This document shows positions 27,863 through 36,872 of a stretch of 64,000 nucleotides of DNA, piece after piece. Origin of the DNA: Pseudomonas siliginis (GTDB lineage: Bacteria; Pseudomonadota; Gammaproteobacteria; Pseudomonadales; Pseudomonadaceae); NCBI RefSeq assembly GCF_019145195.1, contig NZ_JAHSTW010000005.1, positions 62,001 through 126,000 of the forward strand. The letters run 5' to 3'. Made by a program: the position numbers and the translations under genes. The notes under the pieces are model-generated. The model was not told where the DNA came from. It ran no database searches and was given only the letters and a program-made list of their open reading frames with translations. Position 1 is the stretch's first letter. Each line of letters opens with the position of its first letter.

Positions 27863-27918
27863 CAATCAGAAATCGTCTTTTGTTGTAGGCCGAATCGCTG
27901 AGTCGGCCATCTGACGCT

Positions 27919-28368
27919 TCAGGCGGTCGTGTTGACCAGGCCACCGCTGGTAGCGCTTTTCGACATCTCCTTGACCAACGCACCCGCCACCTCTGCCAGT
28001 GCGGCGCTGGTTTGCGCGATCTGGCCCTGAATCGACATCACTGCCTGGGACTTCGCTTCGGGAGTCGGATAGCTTGCAGCCTGAGCCGCAGCCAGTTGCT
28101 GTTGCTGCTCCTGAAGTTGCTTCTGCAATTCCTTCATCCGCTTGAGCAACGTCTTGACGGTGATGCTGAGATTGCTGTCAGCCTCGGTTTCACTGTTTTC
28201 CTGCACAGGCCCGCCACCGGTTCTGACCTGATTCTTCTCAGTCTTTTCGGTACCCAGGGCCTGCGCCGAAGTCTCATTGGTCGCATCGTTCAGGCTGTTG
28301 ATCGTCGCTGCAGTTTTACCGCCAATGGTGACCGCAGCGGGATTGGCAAAACCGACCGTCAGTGACAT
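27919..28368 (-). CDS. Small coiled-coil protein, unknown function
   Basis: From ATG 28368 (MSLTVGFANPAAVTIGG, with TAGGAG upstream) the product has 149 residues. The centre is a coiled coil rich in Gln (TLLKRMKELQKQLQEQQQQLAAAQAA); the flanks are Ala/Thr/Ser-rich and probably disordered. No signal peptide or known domain. An in-frame extension to 28548 lacks a ribosome-binding site. It lies upstream of rbs on the same strand, but the rbs promoter separates them. Confidence 0.7.
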   Translation of the reverse strand: MSLTVGFANPAAVTIGGKTAATINSLNDATNETSAQALGTEKTEKNQVRTGGGPVQENSETEADSNLSITVKTLLKRMKELQKQLQEQQQQLAAAQAASYPTPEAKSQAVMSIQGQIAQTSAALAEVAGALVKEMSKSATSGGLVNTTA

Positions 28369-28551
28369 GTGAACTCCTAAGATTTGGTTTCCTTGAGGAC
28401 GCATCGGCCTGAGAGCACATTTCTTTAGCGGGGATTTGTCACCCGCCTGGCTTTTCAGAGATTGCCTATCGGCGAGCCGAACACGAATCCTCCTGTCGTT
28501 CGGAATCCCGGATGGATGAATCCTCAACGATGCTCCAGCCCTCGACAAATA

Positions 28552-28565
28552 TTGATTTAAATCAT
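28552..28565 (+). promoter_or_regulatory. Anr/FNR-like box upstream of ansB
   Basis: TTGAT-TTAA-ATCAT matches the Anr/FNR consensus TTGAT-N4-ATCAA at all but the last base. It is about 140 bp before the ansB ATG. Anaerobic control of periplasmic asparaginase by FNR is established in E. coli. The remaining 336-bp gap upstream of ansB contains no other gene that I can support. Confidence 0.6.
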
Positions 28566-28665
28566 TGGGTTAAACATTTTCCGCCAGCACATTACGCATG
28601 GTATGAATCCTGCTCCCGTCCTTGCACCCCGAGCATTCAGATCGGCTTGGGGCGCATCTAGATGA

Positions 28666-29793
<1,128 letters not shown>

Positions 29794-29986
29794 TTGAACA
29801 TCGCCTGATCACTTCTCGATCAGGCAATTGCGCATCACCTGTCAGCTTGGCAGGTGGTGCCCCGCTTACACCCTTCCAATACTTTTCCCACAAAAATCTC
29901 GACAAGCCCTACACCAAAACCGGAAACCCGCTGTCAGAGGATTTTCTTGAATTTTAAGCAGTTGCGAAATCGCTTACAGTTAAATA

Positions 29987-30002
29987 CTGTATGCACGTAC
30001 AG
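29987..30002 (+). promoter_or_regulatory. LexA (SOS) box
   Basis: CTGTATGCACGTACAG fits the LexA consensus CTGT-N8-ACAG and is a near-palindrome. It overlaps the putative -10 (TACTGT), which stands 17 bp after TTGCGA. The box ends 18 bp upstream of the GTG start of the next gene. This places the small gene and endA in the SOS regulon. Confidence 0.85.
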
Positions 30003-30020
30003 CTTAATAAGGATAACCTC

Positions 30021-30260
30021 GTGGCCACCTCTCCTGCTGCTCCTGACGCTTACGAACGCATGGGTATGCGCGTTCAGAAAATCATCAATTCCCCCACCGC
30101 ACAAAAAGCCAAAGCCGCACTGATTTTCCGTCTGCCGGATGAGCCGATGGACGACTGGGAGCGCTTGCTTGAGGAAATCGACGAGAACGATAACGTCACC
30201 CTCGCCTATCGCGATGACGGTGGCGTGCAGATTTTTTGGGTTGTGCCGAAGGAAGATTGA
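30021..30260 (+). CDS. Small SOS-linked Pseudomonas protein, DUF1654-like
   Basis: AAGGA seven bases before GTG 30021 decides the start; an upstream ATG at 29991 lies inside the LexA box. The 79-residue product (MATSPAAPDAYERMGMRVQKI) has a helical N-terminal part and LIFRLPDEPMDDWERLLEEIDENDNVTLAYRDDGGVQIFWVV. This resembles the DUF1654 family, restricted mainly to pseudomonads; I am moderately sure. It is 4 bp upstream of endA and shares its promoter, suggesting a DNA-damage role that is not yet defined. Confidence 0.8.
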   Translation: MATSPAAPDAYERMGMRVQKIINSPTAQKAKAALIFRLPDEPMDDWERLLEEIDENDNVTLAYRDDGGVQIFWVVPKED

Positions 30261-30264
30261 TTCA

Positions 30265-30954
30265 ATGAGTGTCCGCAGTGTTGCTTTGCTGTTGTTGTTT
30301 TTCGCCGTGGGCGCCCAGGCTGGCGCCCCACGTACATTTTCCGAAGCCAAGAAAGCCGCGTGGAAACTCTACGCGCCGCAGTCCACGGAGTTTTACTGCG
30401 GCTGCAAGTACACCGGCAACCGCGTCGATCTCAAAGCTTGCGGCTATGTGCCGCGCAAGAACGCCAAGCGTGCATCGAGAATCGAGTGGGAGCACATCGT
30501 GCCAGCCTGGCAGATCGGACATCAGCGGCAGTGCTGGCAGCAAGGCGGACGCAAAAATTGCACGCGTTACGATCCGGTTTATCAAAAGGCCGAAGCTGAC
30601 CTGCACAACCTGGTGCCGAGCATCGGTGAGGTCAACGGTGATCGCAGCAACTTCAGCTACGGCTGGTTGCCGGTGCAGTCCGGTCAGTATGGATCCTGCC
30701 TGACCCAGGTCGACTTCAAAGCGAAGAAAGTCATGCCCCGCCCTTCGATTCGCGGCATGATCGCCCGCACGTATTTTTATATGAGCAAACAATACGGACT
30801 GCGCCTGTCGAAGCAGGATCGGCAGTTGTACGAGGCGTGGGACAAGACCTATCCAGTGCAGGACTGGGAACGTCAGCGCAACCAGAGCGTGGCGTGCGTG
30901 ATGGGGCGTGGCAACGAGTTTGTCGGCTCGGTAAATCTGAAAGCCTGCGGCTGA
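30265..30954 (+). CDS. endA: Periplasmic endonuclease I
   Basis: EndA is a secreted, Mg2+-dependent, sequence-nonspecific nuclease. The 229-residue protein has a signal peptide (SVALLLLFFAVGAQA) and the beta-beta-alpha metal motif RIEWEHIVPAWQIG with catalytic His, then EADLHNLVPSIGEVNGDRSN. Eight cysteines (CGCKY, KACG, QCWQQ, NCTRY, SCLTQ, ACVMG, KACG) support a disulfide-rich fold. It sits behind an SOS-regulated small gene and ends at a strong terminator. Confidence 0.96.
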   Translation: MSVRSVALLLLFFAVGAQAGAPRTFSEAKKAAWKLYAPQSTEFYCGCKYTGNRVDLKACGYVPRKNAKRASRIEWEHIVPAWQIGHQRQCWQQGGRKNCTRYDPVYQKAEADLHNLVPSIGEVNGDRSNFSYGWLPVQSGQYGSCLTQVDFKAKKVMPRPSIRGMIARTYFYMSKQYGLRLSKQDRQLYEAWDKTYPVQDWERQRNQSVACVMGRGNEFVGSVNLKACG

Positions 30955-30967
30955 TCGCAGCACAAAT

Positions 30968-31002
30968 AAAAAGGCCTCGAGCGTTATGCTCGAGGCCTTT
31001 TT
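30968..31002. terminator. Bidirectional Rho-independent terminator
   Basis: AAAAAGGCCTCGAGC/GCTCGAGGCCTTTTT with loop GTTAT. It ends the endA operon and the convergent SPOR lipoprotein gene. Confidence 0.95.
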
Positions 31003-31038
31003 CATGTCTGGCGTTCAATCTGTTTGAAGGCGCTACGC

Positions 31039-31404
31039 TTATGGCGTGAGCGGATGCTCAATCACCACCGATTCGATATTTTGTTTCTTGGCTTTAACCA
31101 GCGCTGCATCGACCTGCACCTTTCGCGCCTCGGCGTCAGCCTGGGAATTGAACGGACCGATCAGAATTCGTGTTTTACCGCTGCCGTCCTTGACGACTGT
31201 CGGAACGAAAGCATGCTCGATCAACCAGCCGCTCAGGTCACTGACGGCCTGAGGGGTCTCGCCACGCACTTCCAGATCCCACTGTGGCGCGGCGGCCGCC
31301 GGCGCTGCCGCGACCTTTGTCTCAGGCTTGGGCGCATCTACACTCTTGCCTTCACCGCAGCCTGCCAATGCCAGTGCCGCTACCAGCCAAACCAATTTGC
31401 GCAC
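31039..31404 (-). CDS. SPOR-like domain lipoprotein
   Basis: The 121-residue product has a lipobox (ALALAGCGEG). After an Ala/Pro-rich linker, residues 40-118 resemble a SPOR domain: LEVRGETPQAVSDLSGWLIEHAFVPTVV, then TRILIGPFNSQADAEARKVQVDAAL. SPOR domains bind denuded peptidoglycan. The match is by pattern; the domain is slightly atypical. Confidence 0.75.
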   Translation of the reverse strand: MRKLVWLVAALALAGCGEGKSVDAPKPETKVAAAPAAAAPQWDLEVRGETPQAVSDLSGWLIEHAFVPTVVKDGSGKTRILIGPFNSQADAEARKVQVDAALVKAKKQNIESVVIEHPLTP

Positions 31405-31654
31405 AACGCTTTCCTCGGAATTCGTAAAGCCGCGATCTTATCATTCAAAAATACTTAGCGAGCCCCGCAAAATGGGCACAAAACAACGAGAATGATGATT
31501 GCAGCCTCTGTATAGTTACGCCCTGGGAATTAATGCCGCATCTGCGCGTCAGAAAGAGGCACCCAAACCGTGAGACTTCGCACTAATCTATAGATACCAC
31601 CGACCTCTGCACTGTCTGAATCAGGTGCCCTACAAAGCAATCAAGGAGAAGACC

Positions 31655-31849
31655 ATGCTGATACTCACCCGCAAAGTCGGTGAAAGCATAAACATTGGTG
31701 ATGACATCACGATCACCATCCTCGGAGTCAGCGGCCAACAAGTCCGCATCGGCATCAACGCTCCGAAAAACGTGGCAGTGCACCGTGAAGAAATTTACCA
31801 ACGCATCCAGGCCGGCCTGACCGCTCCGGACAAGCCGCAAACGCCCTGA
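31655..31849 (+). CDS. csrA: Carbon storage regulator CsrA/RsmA
   Basis: CsrA binds GGA motifs in mRNA leaders and represses translation. The 64-residue protein is [39 protein letters not shown]...; the RNA-contact residues Leu4, Arg6 and Arg44 are present. AAGGAG precedes the ATG. It is a separate unit in a 250-bp upstream gap; CTATAGAT near 31597 could be a promoter element. Confidence 0.97.
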   Translation: MLILTRKVGESINIGDDITITILGVSGQQVRIGINAPKNVAVHREEIYQRIQAGLTAPDKPQTP

Positions 31850-31866
31850 GCCACTTTGCATTACGT

Positions 31867-31899
31867 AGCCAGTCCTATTGCCGTCGCGCAAGACTGGCT
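31867..31899. terminator. Hairpin downstream of csrA
   Basis: AGCCAGTC and GACTGGCT arms with a 17-base loop, 18 bp after the csrA stop. No T run follows, so its role as a terminator is uncertain. Confidence 0.4.
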
Positions 31900-32068
31900 A
31901 AAGATTCACGCGCCGTTTAGCCATCCGCATTTCACCCCGCTGGGCACGGCGCCTGAAGCACACTGACTCCTTTCACTTGTCACTCCCTCCTTTCTTGCGC
32001 CGATATTACCTTTCACTCCTGGAGCTGGCTGTCGGACGTTTCCGATAGAGCACGGAGAATTTCGCCTT

Positions 32069-32524
32069 CTAAGCGAATATCACCCCACGCGCCATGCCTG
32101 TCGCCGCGACCATCATCAGGATCAGCAGCAGCGCTTCAACATGACTGATTCGCGCGTACAACTTCGCACGTCTGCTACCAAGCGCCACCCCGCGCGACGA
32201 TGCGATGCGCCATTTGATCAGTGTGATCATGGGTGCAAGCTCCATGAGAAGGATCAGCACGAACAGCGTCATCTTCAGATGAAACAGTGGTTGATGCAGG
32301 TAATAGTCAGAGCCTTTCTCGTAACCACCAAACGCGCGCATCGCTCCGGTAATAAGCAGCGTCAAAGCTGAAAGCCCCCACAAGTTATCCGCGAGCAGCA
32401 CGCGCTTGACCTCTCCCGTGCCCGCCGAGAGCTGGCTGAACGCTGTGCCGCGCGTCAGCACTGCCCAGAAAGCCAAGGCAAACGCGAATAGATGAACAGC
32501 CGCAAGGACCCACTGACTCAGCAT
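32069..32524 (-). CDS. DUF2214-family inner-membrane protein
   Basis: A 151-residue protein with four hydrophobic segments (around residues 5-22, 45-63, 80-100, 125-148). It begins MLSQWVLAAVHLFAFALAFWAVL and includes LADNLWGLSALTLLITGAMRAF and HPLFHLKM-type histidines (HQPLFHLKMTLFVLILLMEL). This fits DUF2214; family function is unknown, though conserved histidines in the membrane could bind haem. It is convergent with csrA. Confidence 0.8.
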   Translation of the reverse strand: MLSQWVLAAVHLFAFALAFWAVLTRGTAFSQLSAGTGEVKRVLLADNLWGLSALTLLITGAMRAFGGYEKGSDYYLHQPLFHLKMTLFVLILLMELAPMITLIKWRIASSRGVALGSRRAKLYARISHVEALLLILMMVAATGMARGVIFA

Positions 32525-32635
32525 CGACGCACTCCCTTACAAAGAGTTGAAAATCGGCCAGTCAGTAGTAGACGAAAAAACGGCGCCTCGCCTGGAGGTG
32601 AAGGTGAGATAGATGCCCAACGCCAAATCGCAGGC

Positions 32636-32703
32636 AAAAAAAATCCCAAGCAGCTGATGGAAGCTTGGGATTTAAAAATGCATAAACCGTGGTGGTGAAC
32701 GCA
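32636..32703 (-). ncRNA. Candidate sRNA with its own promoter and terminator
   Basis: In the 464-bp gap between the DUF2214 gene and tRNA-Val, the minus strand shows TTGTTG (32738-32733), 17 bases, then TAACAT (32715-32710). About 30 bases past the predicted start lies a strong terminator (AAATCCCAAGC/GCTTGGGATTT, 32641-32673) with an 8-T tail. The transcript would be about 68 nt with no good reading frame. The upstream tRNA has its own terminator, so this one needs another transcript to end. The rest of the gap shows nothing I can assign. Confidence 0.35.
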
Positions 32704-32929
32704 GGTCGGATGTTACTTAAATTCCCAACATGCAACAAGGCTTTTTCGATAACCGGTTAGAGAAAAAGAGCTGTAAGCCTTTGGATATTCAGGTGTTTTC
32801 AACAACGAAATGGAAGAAGAATGCACCAAAATGGCGCTTGATCATTTTGCGCAAACAGTAATGAATGGAGAGCTGATCAGAGCGAAGCGGAAAGGACCGG
32901 GAACAAGCGTTGCGCAAATCGCAGACAAC

Positions 32930-32959
32930 AAAAAAGGGCCCACCTTTCGGTGAGCCCTT
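32930..32959 (-). terminator. Terminator downstream of tRNA-Val(GAC)
   Basis: On the minus strand, AAGGGCTCACC and GGTGGGCCCTT pair around GAAA, followed by a T run. Confidence 0.9.
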
Positions 32960-32988
32960 CTAGACCGCCCAGCAGAGCGGATTTTGTT

Positions 32989-33065
32989 TGGTAGGCGCGA
33001 TTGGACTCGAACCAACGACCCCCACCATGTCAAGGTGGTGCTCTAACCAACTGAGCTACGTGCCT
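32989..33065 (-). tRNA. tRNA-Val(GAC)
   Basis: A 77-nt gene with encoded CCA. The anticodon arm is CCACC-TTGACAT-GGTGG (GAC) and the T-loop is TTCGAGT. The acceptor AGGCACG pairs with CGCGCCT except for an A5-C68 mismatch. The D-arm matches valine tRNAs of other gammaproteobacteria. Confidence 0.95.
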
Positions 33066-33248
33066 GCTGTGAGGCGGCATTCTACGGAATTCCGGAGGGG
33101 TGTCAACACCTTTTTTTCACCTAACCCTATGAATATGCAAAATATTTAATTTCGCCTCAGCGAAGAAGATTTTCCGCTGGCTGGCGGAGGTTTTTCAACT
33201 CGGGTAGGATCGGCACACTCGTAAAATATATTAAACAGAGGCGGCAGG

Positions 33249-34532
33249 ATGGCGAACACCCAATACCCAGAGTCTTATTACGCTGCGTCGGCCAATGCCG
33301 TACCACCACGCCCTGTGCTGCAGGATGATGTGGAGACGGACGTCTGTGTGATCGGCGCCGGGTATACCGGGCTGTCGTCCGCCCTGTTCCTGCTGGAGAA
33401 CGGGTTTCGCGTAGCCGTGCTGGAAGCGGCGAAAGTCGGTTTTGGCGCCTCGGGCCGCAACGGTGGGCAGATCGTCAACAGCTACAGCCGCGACATCGAC
33501 GTCATTGAACGCACGGTCGGCCCCAAGCAGGCGCAACTGCTCGGCGAAATGGCCTTTGAAGGCGGCCGGATCATTCGCGAGCGCGTGGCCAGATACAACA
33601 TCCAGTGCGACCTGAAAGACGGCGGTGTATTCGCCGCCCTTTCCGCCAAACAAATGGGCCACCTGGAATCGCAAAAGCGCCTGTGGGAACGCTTCGGCCA
33701 CACCCAGCTGGAATTGATGGATCAACGCCGCATCCGTGAAGTGGTGGGTTGCGATCAATACGTCGGTGGCATGCTAGATATGAGCGGCGGCCACATCCAT
33801 CCGCTGAATCTGGCGCTCGGTGAAGCGGCGGCAGTCGAGTCTCTCGGCGGCACCATCTATGAGCAATCACCTGCCGTGCACATCGAGCGCGGGGCCAATC
33901 CGGTTGTGCATACGCCGCAAGGCAAGGTCAGGGCCAGGTTCATCATCGTTGCCGGCAACGCCTACCTCGGTAATCTGGTGCCGGAACTGGCGGCCAAATC
34001 GATGCCGTGTGGCACTCAGGTGATCACCACCGAGCCACTGGGCGATGAGTTGGCCAAGGCGCTATTGCCGCAGGACTACTGCGTGGAAGACTGCAACTAT
34101 CTGCTCGACTACTATCGCCTGACCGCCGACAAGCGCTTGATCTTCGGTGGCGGCGTGGTTTACGGCGCTCGCGATCCGGCGAACATCGAAGCGATCATCC
34201 GCCCGAAGATGCTCAAGGCTTTCCCGCAACTCAAGGACGTGAAGATCGACTACGCCTGGACCGGCAACTTCCTGCTGACCCTGTCGCGCTTGCCACAGGT
34301 CGGGCGCCTGGGCGACAACATCTATTATTCGCAGGGTTGCAGCGGTCACGGCGTCACCTACACGCACCTGGCTGGCAAAGTCCTCGCCGAAGCGTTGCGC
34401 GGTCAGGCCGAGCGTTTCGATGCCTTTGCCGACCTGCCGCACTACCCCTTCCCCGGCGGGCAATTGCTACGCACACCGTTTGCCGCGCTGGGCGCCTGGT
34501 ATTACGGGCTGCGCGATAAGTACGGCCTATAA
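33249..34532 (+). CDS. FAD-dependent amine oxidase, PuuB/gamma-glutamylputrescine oxidase-like
   Basis: The 427-residue flavoenzyme of the DAO family has the N-terminal FAD fold DVCVIGAGYTGLSSALFLLENG and the GFGASGRNGGQIVNSYS motif of gamma-glutamylputrescine oxidases (PuuB/PauB). The C-terminal FAD segment GCSGHGVTYTHLAGKVLAEA is also present. It probably oxidises gamma-glutamyl polyamines in putrescine breakdown. No other polyamine gene is nearby, so the substrate is tentative. AGGCGGCAGG precedes the ATG. Confidence 0.88.
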   Translation: MANTQYPESYYAASANAVPPRPVLQDDVETDVCVIGAGYTGLSSALFLLENGFRVAVLEAAKVGFGASGRNGGQIVNSYSRDIDVIERTVGPKQAQLLGEMAFEGGRIIRERVARYNIQCDLKDGGVFAALSAKQMGHLESQKRLWERFGHTQLELMDQRRIREVVGCDQYVGGMLDMSGGHIHPLNLALGEAAAVESLGGTIYEQSPAVHIERGANPVVHTPQGKVRARFIIVAGNAYLGNLVPELAAKSMPCGTQVITTEPLGDELAKALLPQDYCVEDCNYLLDYYRLTADKRLIFGGGVVYGARDPANIEAIIRPKMLKAFPQLKDVKIDYAWTGNFLLTLSRLPQVGRLGDNIYYSQGCSGHGVTYTHLAGKVLAEALRGQAERFDAFADLPHYPFPGGQLLRTPFAALGAWYYGLRDKYGL

Positions 34533-34539
34533 ACACCAT

Positions 34540-34639
34540 TGTGGCGAGGAGATTTATCCCCGTTGGGGGTGCGAAGCGCCCCCTCTTGAGCAGGAGGGGA
34601 CTGCTGCGCAGTCCAACGGGGATAAATCCTCTCGCCACA
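34540..34639. repeat. 100-bp three-armed palindromic intergenic repeat
   Basis: The outer arms (34540-34566 and 34613-34639) are inverted repeats of 27 bp with two or three mismatches. Between them are two further perfect or near-perfect hairpins (34565-34583 and 34598-34614, GGACTGC/GCAGTCC). The whole can fold as a cloverleaf. It begins 8 bp after the puuB-like stop and ends before xdhC. It resembles intergenic repeat families of P. fluorescens strains. Confidence 0.85.
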
Positions 34640-34661
34640 GTAGATTCAGCAAGGCTTAGGA

Positions 34662-35633
34662 TCAGAGCTGATCCCGAGCGATCCCGCTGCGAATCCGCAG
34701 GATATCCGCCAGCACCGCCAGCGCAATTTCCGCCGGTGTGTTGCTGCCGAGGTTGAGGCCGATCGGCGCATGAATCCGCGCCAGCTCCGCCTCACCCAGA
34801 CCGCCAATGCGGCGCAAGCGCTCGAAGCGTTTTTGCGATGTCTGAAGCGACCCCATCACACCAATGTAAAACGCCTCGGTGCGCACCGCTTCCATCATCG
34901 CCAGATCGTCGATGCGCGGATCATGGGTCAGCGCCACCACTGCCGTGTCGCGATGACAACCACCGTCAGCAATAAATACCGAAGGCAACTGCCGACGGAT
35001 TTCCACGCCATTGAGCACCACCCCTTCCAGCACCTCATCGCGCGGATCGCAGAGAATCACTTCGAAGCCAAGTCCTACCGCGAACTCGGCACAGGCCTGC
35101 GCCACACTGGAGTAGCCGGCGAGCAACAAACGCTGTGCTGCACCAATACGGATGCGCACCCGATCGATCTCACGCTCGATCCGCGCACCCTGCTCGCGAT
35201 CAGCAAACAGAGCGCGCGCACCGCTGGCCAGATCGACTTCGCGAAGCAGACGACGCTGACCCAGCAGCGCTGATTCCAGTTCACGCAGATGCGCCTGCAC
35301 CGCGCAGTCGGCGTCAAGTTTCTCCACCAACACATCGAGAATGCCACCGCAAGGCAGACTGACCCGCGAGCGCGGATCATCGCCTTCGCCGTAACGCACG
35401 ACGCTTACTGCTTCGAGAAACGCACCTTCGGCGACGCGCTCAAGGAAATCCTCCTCGACGCAACCGCCCGATAGCGAGCCGATCCACTGCCCGCTTTCGT
35501 TCACCGCCAGCAGCGAACCCGGCGCGCGCGGTGCCGAGCCGTAAGTGGTCAGCACCGTGCACAGCCAGATTCGCTGCCCGGCCACCGACCATTCCAGCGC
35601 CCTACGCACCACTTGCAGATCGAGATGCTGCAT
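34662..35633 (-). CDS. XdhC-family maturation factor
   Basis: XdhC proteins receive the molybdenum cofactor, protect its sulfuration and insert it into xanthine-dehydrogenase-type enzymes. The 323-residue protein has the N-terminal domain (TYGSAPRAPGSLLAVNESGQWIGSLSGGCVEEDF) and the C-terminal Rossmann-like domain (RLLLAGYSSVAQACAEFAVGLGFEVILCDPRDE, then YIGVMGSLQTSQKR). It is 1 bp after the cytochrome gene, the last gene of the molybdenum hydroxylase operon. Confidence 0.92.
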   Translation of the reverse strand: MQHLDLQVVRRALEWSVAGQRIWLCTVLTTYGSAPRAPGSLLAVNESGQWIGSLSGGCVEEDFLERVAEGAFLEAVSVVRYGEGDDPRSRVSLPCGGILDVLVEKLDADCAVQAHLRELESALLGQRRLLREVDLASGARALFADREQGARIEREIDRVRIRIGAAQRLLLAGYSSVAQACAEFAVGLGFEVILCDPRDEVLEGVVLNGVEIRRQLPSVFIADGGCHRDTAVVALTHDPRIDDLAMMEAVRTEAFYIGVMGSLQTSQKRFERLRRIGGLGEAELARIHAPIGLNLGSNTPAEIALAVLADILRIRSGIARDQL

Positions 35634-35634
35634 A

Positions 35635-36870
35635 TCAGTGGGCCTTGTGCTCGACGCTCGGCGCGTCGGCTTGCAGCTTCTGCACTTCGCTCACCGCCAG
35701 TTCAGCGCCCTGCCCGCCCCAACCCTGACGCAGGTAGTTGAGCAGATCGGTCAATTGCTCAGGACTGAGCTTTTCAGCAAAACCCGGCATCGGCTGCATG
35801 TGCTCGAACCCGGAAAACTTCTGTTCGCCGATGCCATCCTCGATCACTCGCAACAAGTTGCGCGGATCTTCCAGACGCAACGTGGTGTTGCCGCGCATGG
35901 CCACTGCGATGTGCGGCTTGCCTTCACCGCCAGCCGCGTGGCAACCGGCGCAGACGTTCAGATATTCCTGACGGCCGCGCTGGGCACTCGCGTTGAGCTT
36001 GTCCAGCGGTACTTCGACGAGCTCTTTGGCTGGTGGCGGTTGCTCGCCAAGGAGGAACGTCGCCATTGCCGCCAGGTCAGCATCGCTCAGACCTTGAGTG
36101 CTGTTGTGAAACACCGGGAACATTTCGTTGAACATCGTTCCTTGCGCGCTCATGCCGTGCTTGAGAAACGTGCTCAGATCCTGCTGATTCCAGCCGCGCG
36201 CGGCCAGGTCGGTGGCCAGCAGGCTCGGCGCGAGATAACCATTGAGAATGCCGCCGGCCATGCGCTTGTCCATTTGCATCGCACCCGGCAGGCCGCGTGG
36301 CGTATGGCATTCGCCGCAATGACCAAGGACGTCGACCATATACTGGCCGCGCTTCCACGCTTCACTTTTGCCCTCGACCGGTTCCAGCTTGACGTCTTTG
36401 CCGTAGAGCATGTTCCAGCCGGTCAGGCCCAGACGCACGTTGAACGGAAAGCTCAGGCTGGTCACCGGCGCGGCGCGTTCGATCGGCTCGATGGTTTTCA
36501 GATACGCGTGAATCGCATCGGAATCGGCGCGCGGCATCAGGTGATACGAGGTGTACGGCATCGCTGGATACAGATTCGCACCGTCGCGCCGCTTGCCTTC
36601 GGTCAACGCAGCGAAGAACTCATCATCGCTGTACAGACCGATGCCGTGCTCTTTGCTCGGGGTGATGTTGGTGCCGTAGATCGTGCCGAATGGCGAGACG
36701 ATCGGCAGCCCCCCGGCATAGGGCGCACCACCCGGCGCGGTGTGGCAGGCCATGCAGTCGGCGGCGCGGGCGAGGTATTCGCCGCGCTTGACCTGTTCAT
36801 CGGCGTGGACCGCCAAAAGCGGCGCAGCCAGTCCGACCGCGAGGGCCAGGCGGGTCAGTAAACGCTTCAT
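35635..36870 (-). CDS. Tri-haem cytochrome c subunit of the molybdenum hydroxylase
   Basis: Start at ATG 36870 (MKRLLTRLALAVGLAAPLLAVHA, a signal peptide); the frame continues upstream but overlaps the 2Fe-2S gene. The 411-residue protein has three haem-c sites, CMACH, CGECH and CAGCH, each with a later Met ligand candidate. This matches the cytochrome subunit of membrane-bound alcohol and aldehyde dehydrogenases. It should carry electrons from the hydroxylase to the respiratory chain in the periplasm. Confidence 0.93.
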   Translation of the reverse strand: MKRLLTRLALAVGLAAPLLAVHADEQVKRGEYLARAADCMACHTAPGGAPYAGGLPIVSPFGTIYGTNITPSKEHGIGLYSDDEFFAALTEGKRRDGANLYPAMPYTSYHLMPRADSDAIHAYLKTIEPIERAAPVTSLSFPFNVRLGLTGWNMLYGKDVKLEPVEGKSEAWKRGQYMVDVLGHCGECHTPRGLPGAMQMDKRMAGGILNGYLAPSLLATDLAARGWNQQDLSTFLKHGMSAQGTMFNEMFPVFHNSTQGLSDADLAAMATFLLGEQPPPAKELVEVPLDKLNASAQRGRQEYLNVCAGCHAAGGEGKPHIAVAMRGNTTLRLEDPRNLLRVIEDGIGEQKFSGFEHMQPMPGFAEKLSPEQLTDLLNYLRQGWGGQGAELAVSEVQKLQADAPSVEHKAH

Positions 36871-36872
36871 GC

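Noticed and set aside
31850..31965. In-frame open stretch of about 38 codons after the csrA stop
   Set aside because: It has no start codon or ribosome-binding site, and it contains the hairpin at 31867-31899. A chance open stretch of this length is common in GC-rich DNA.
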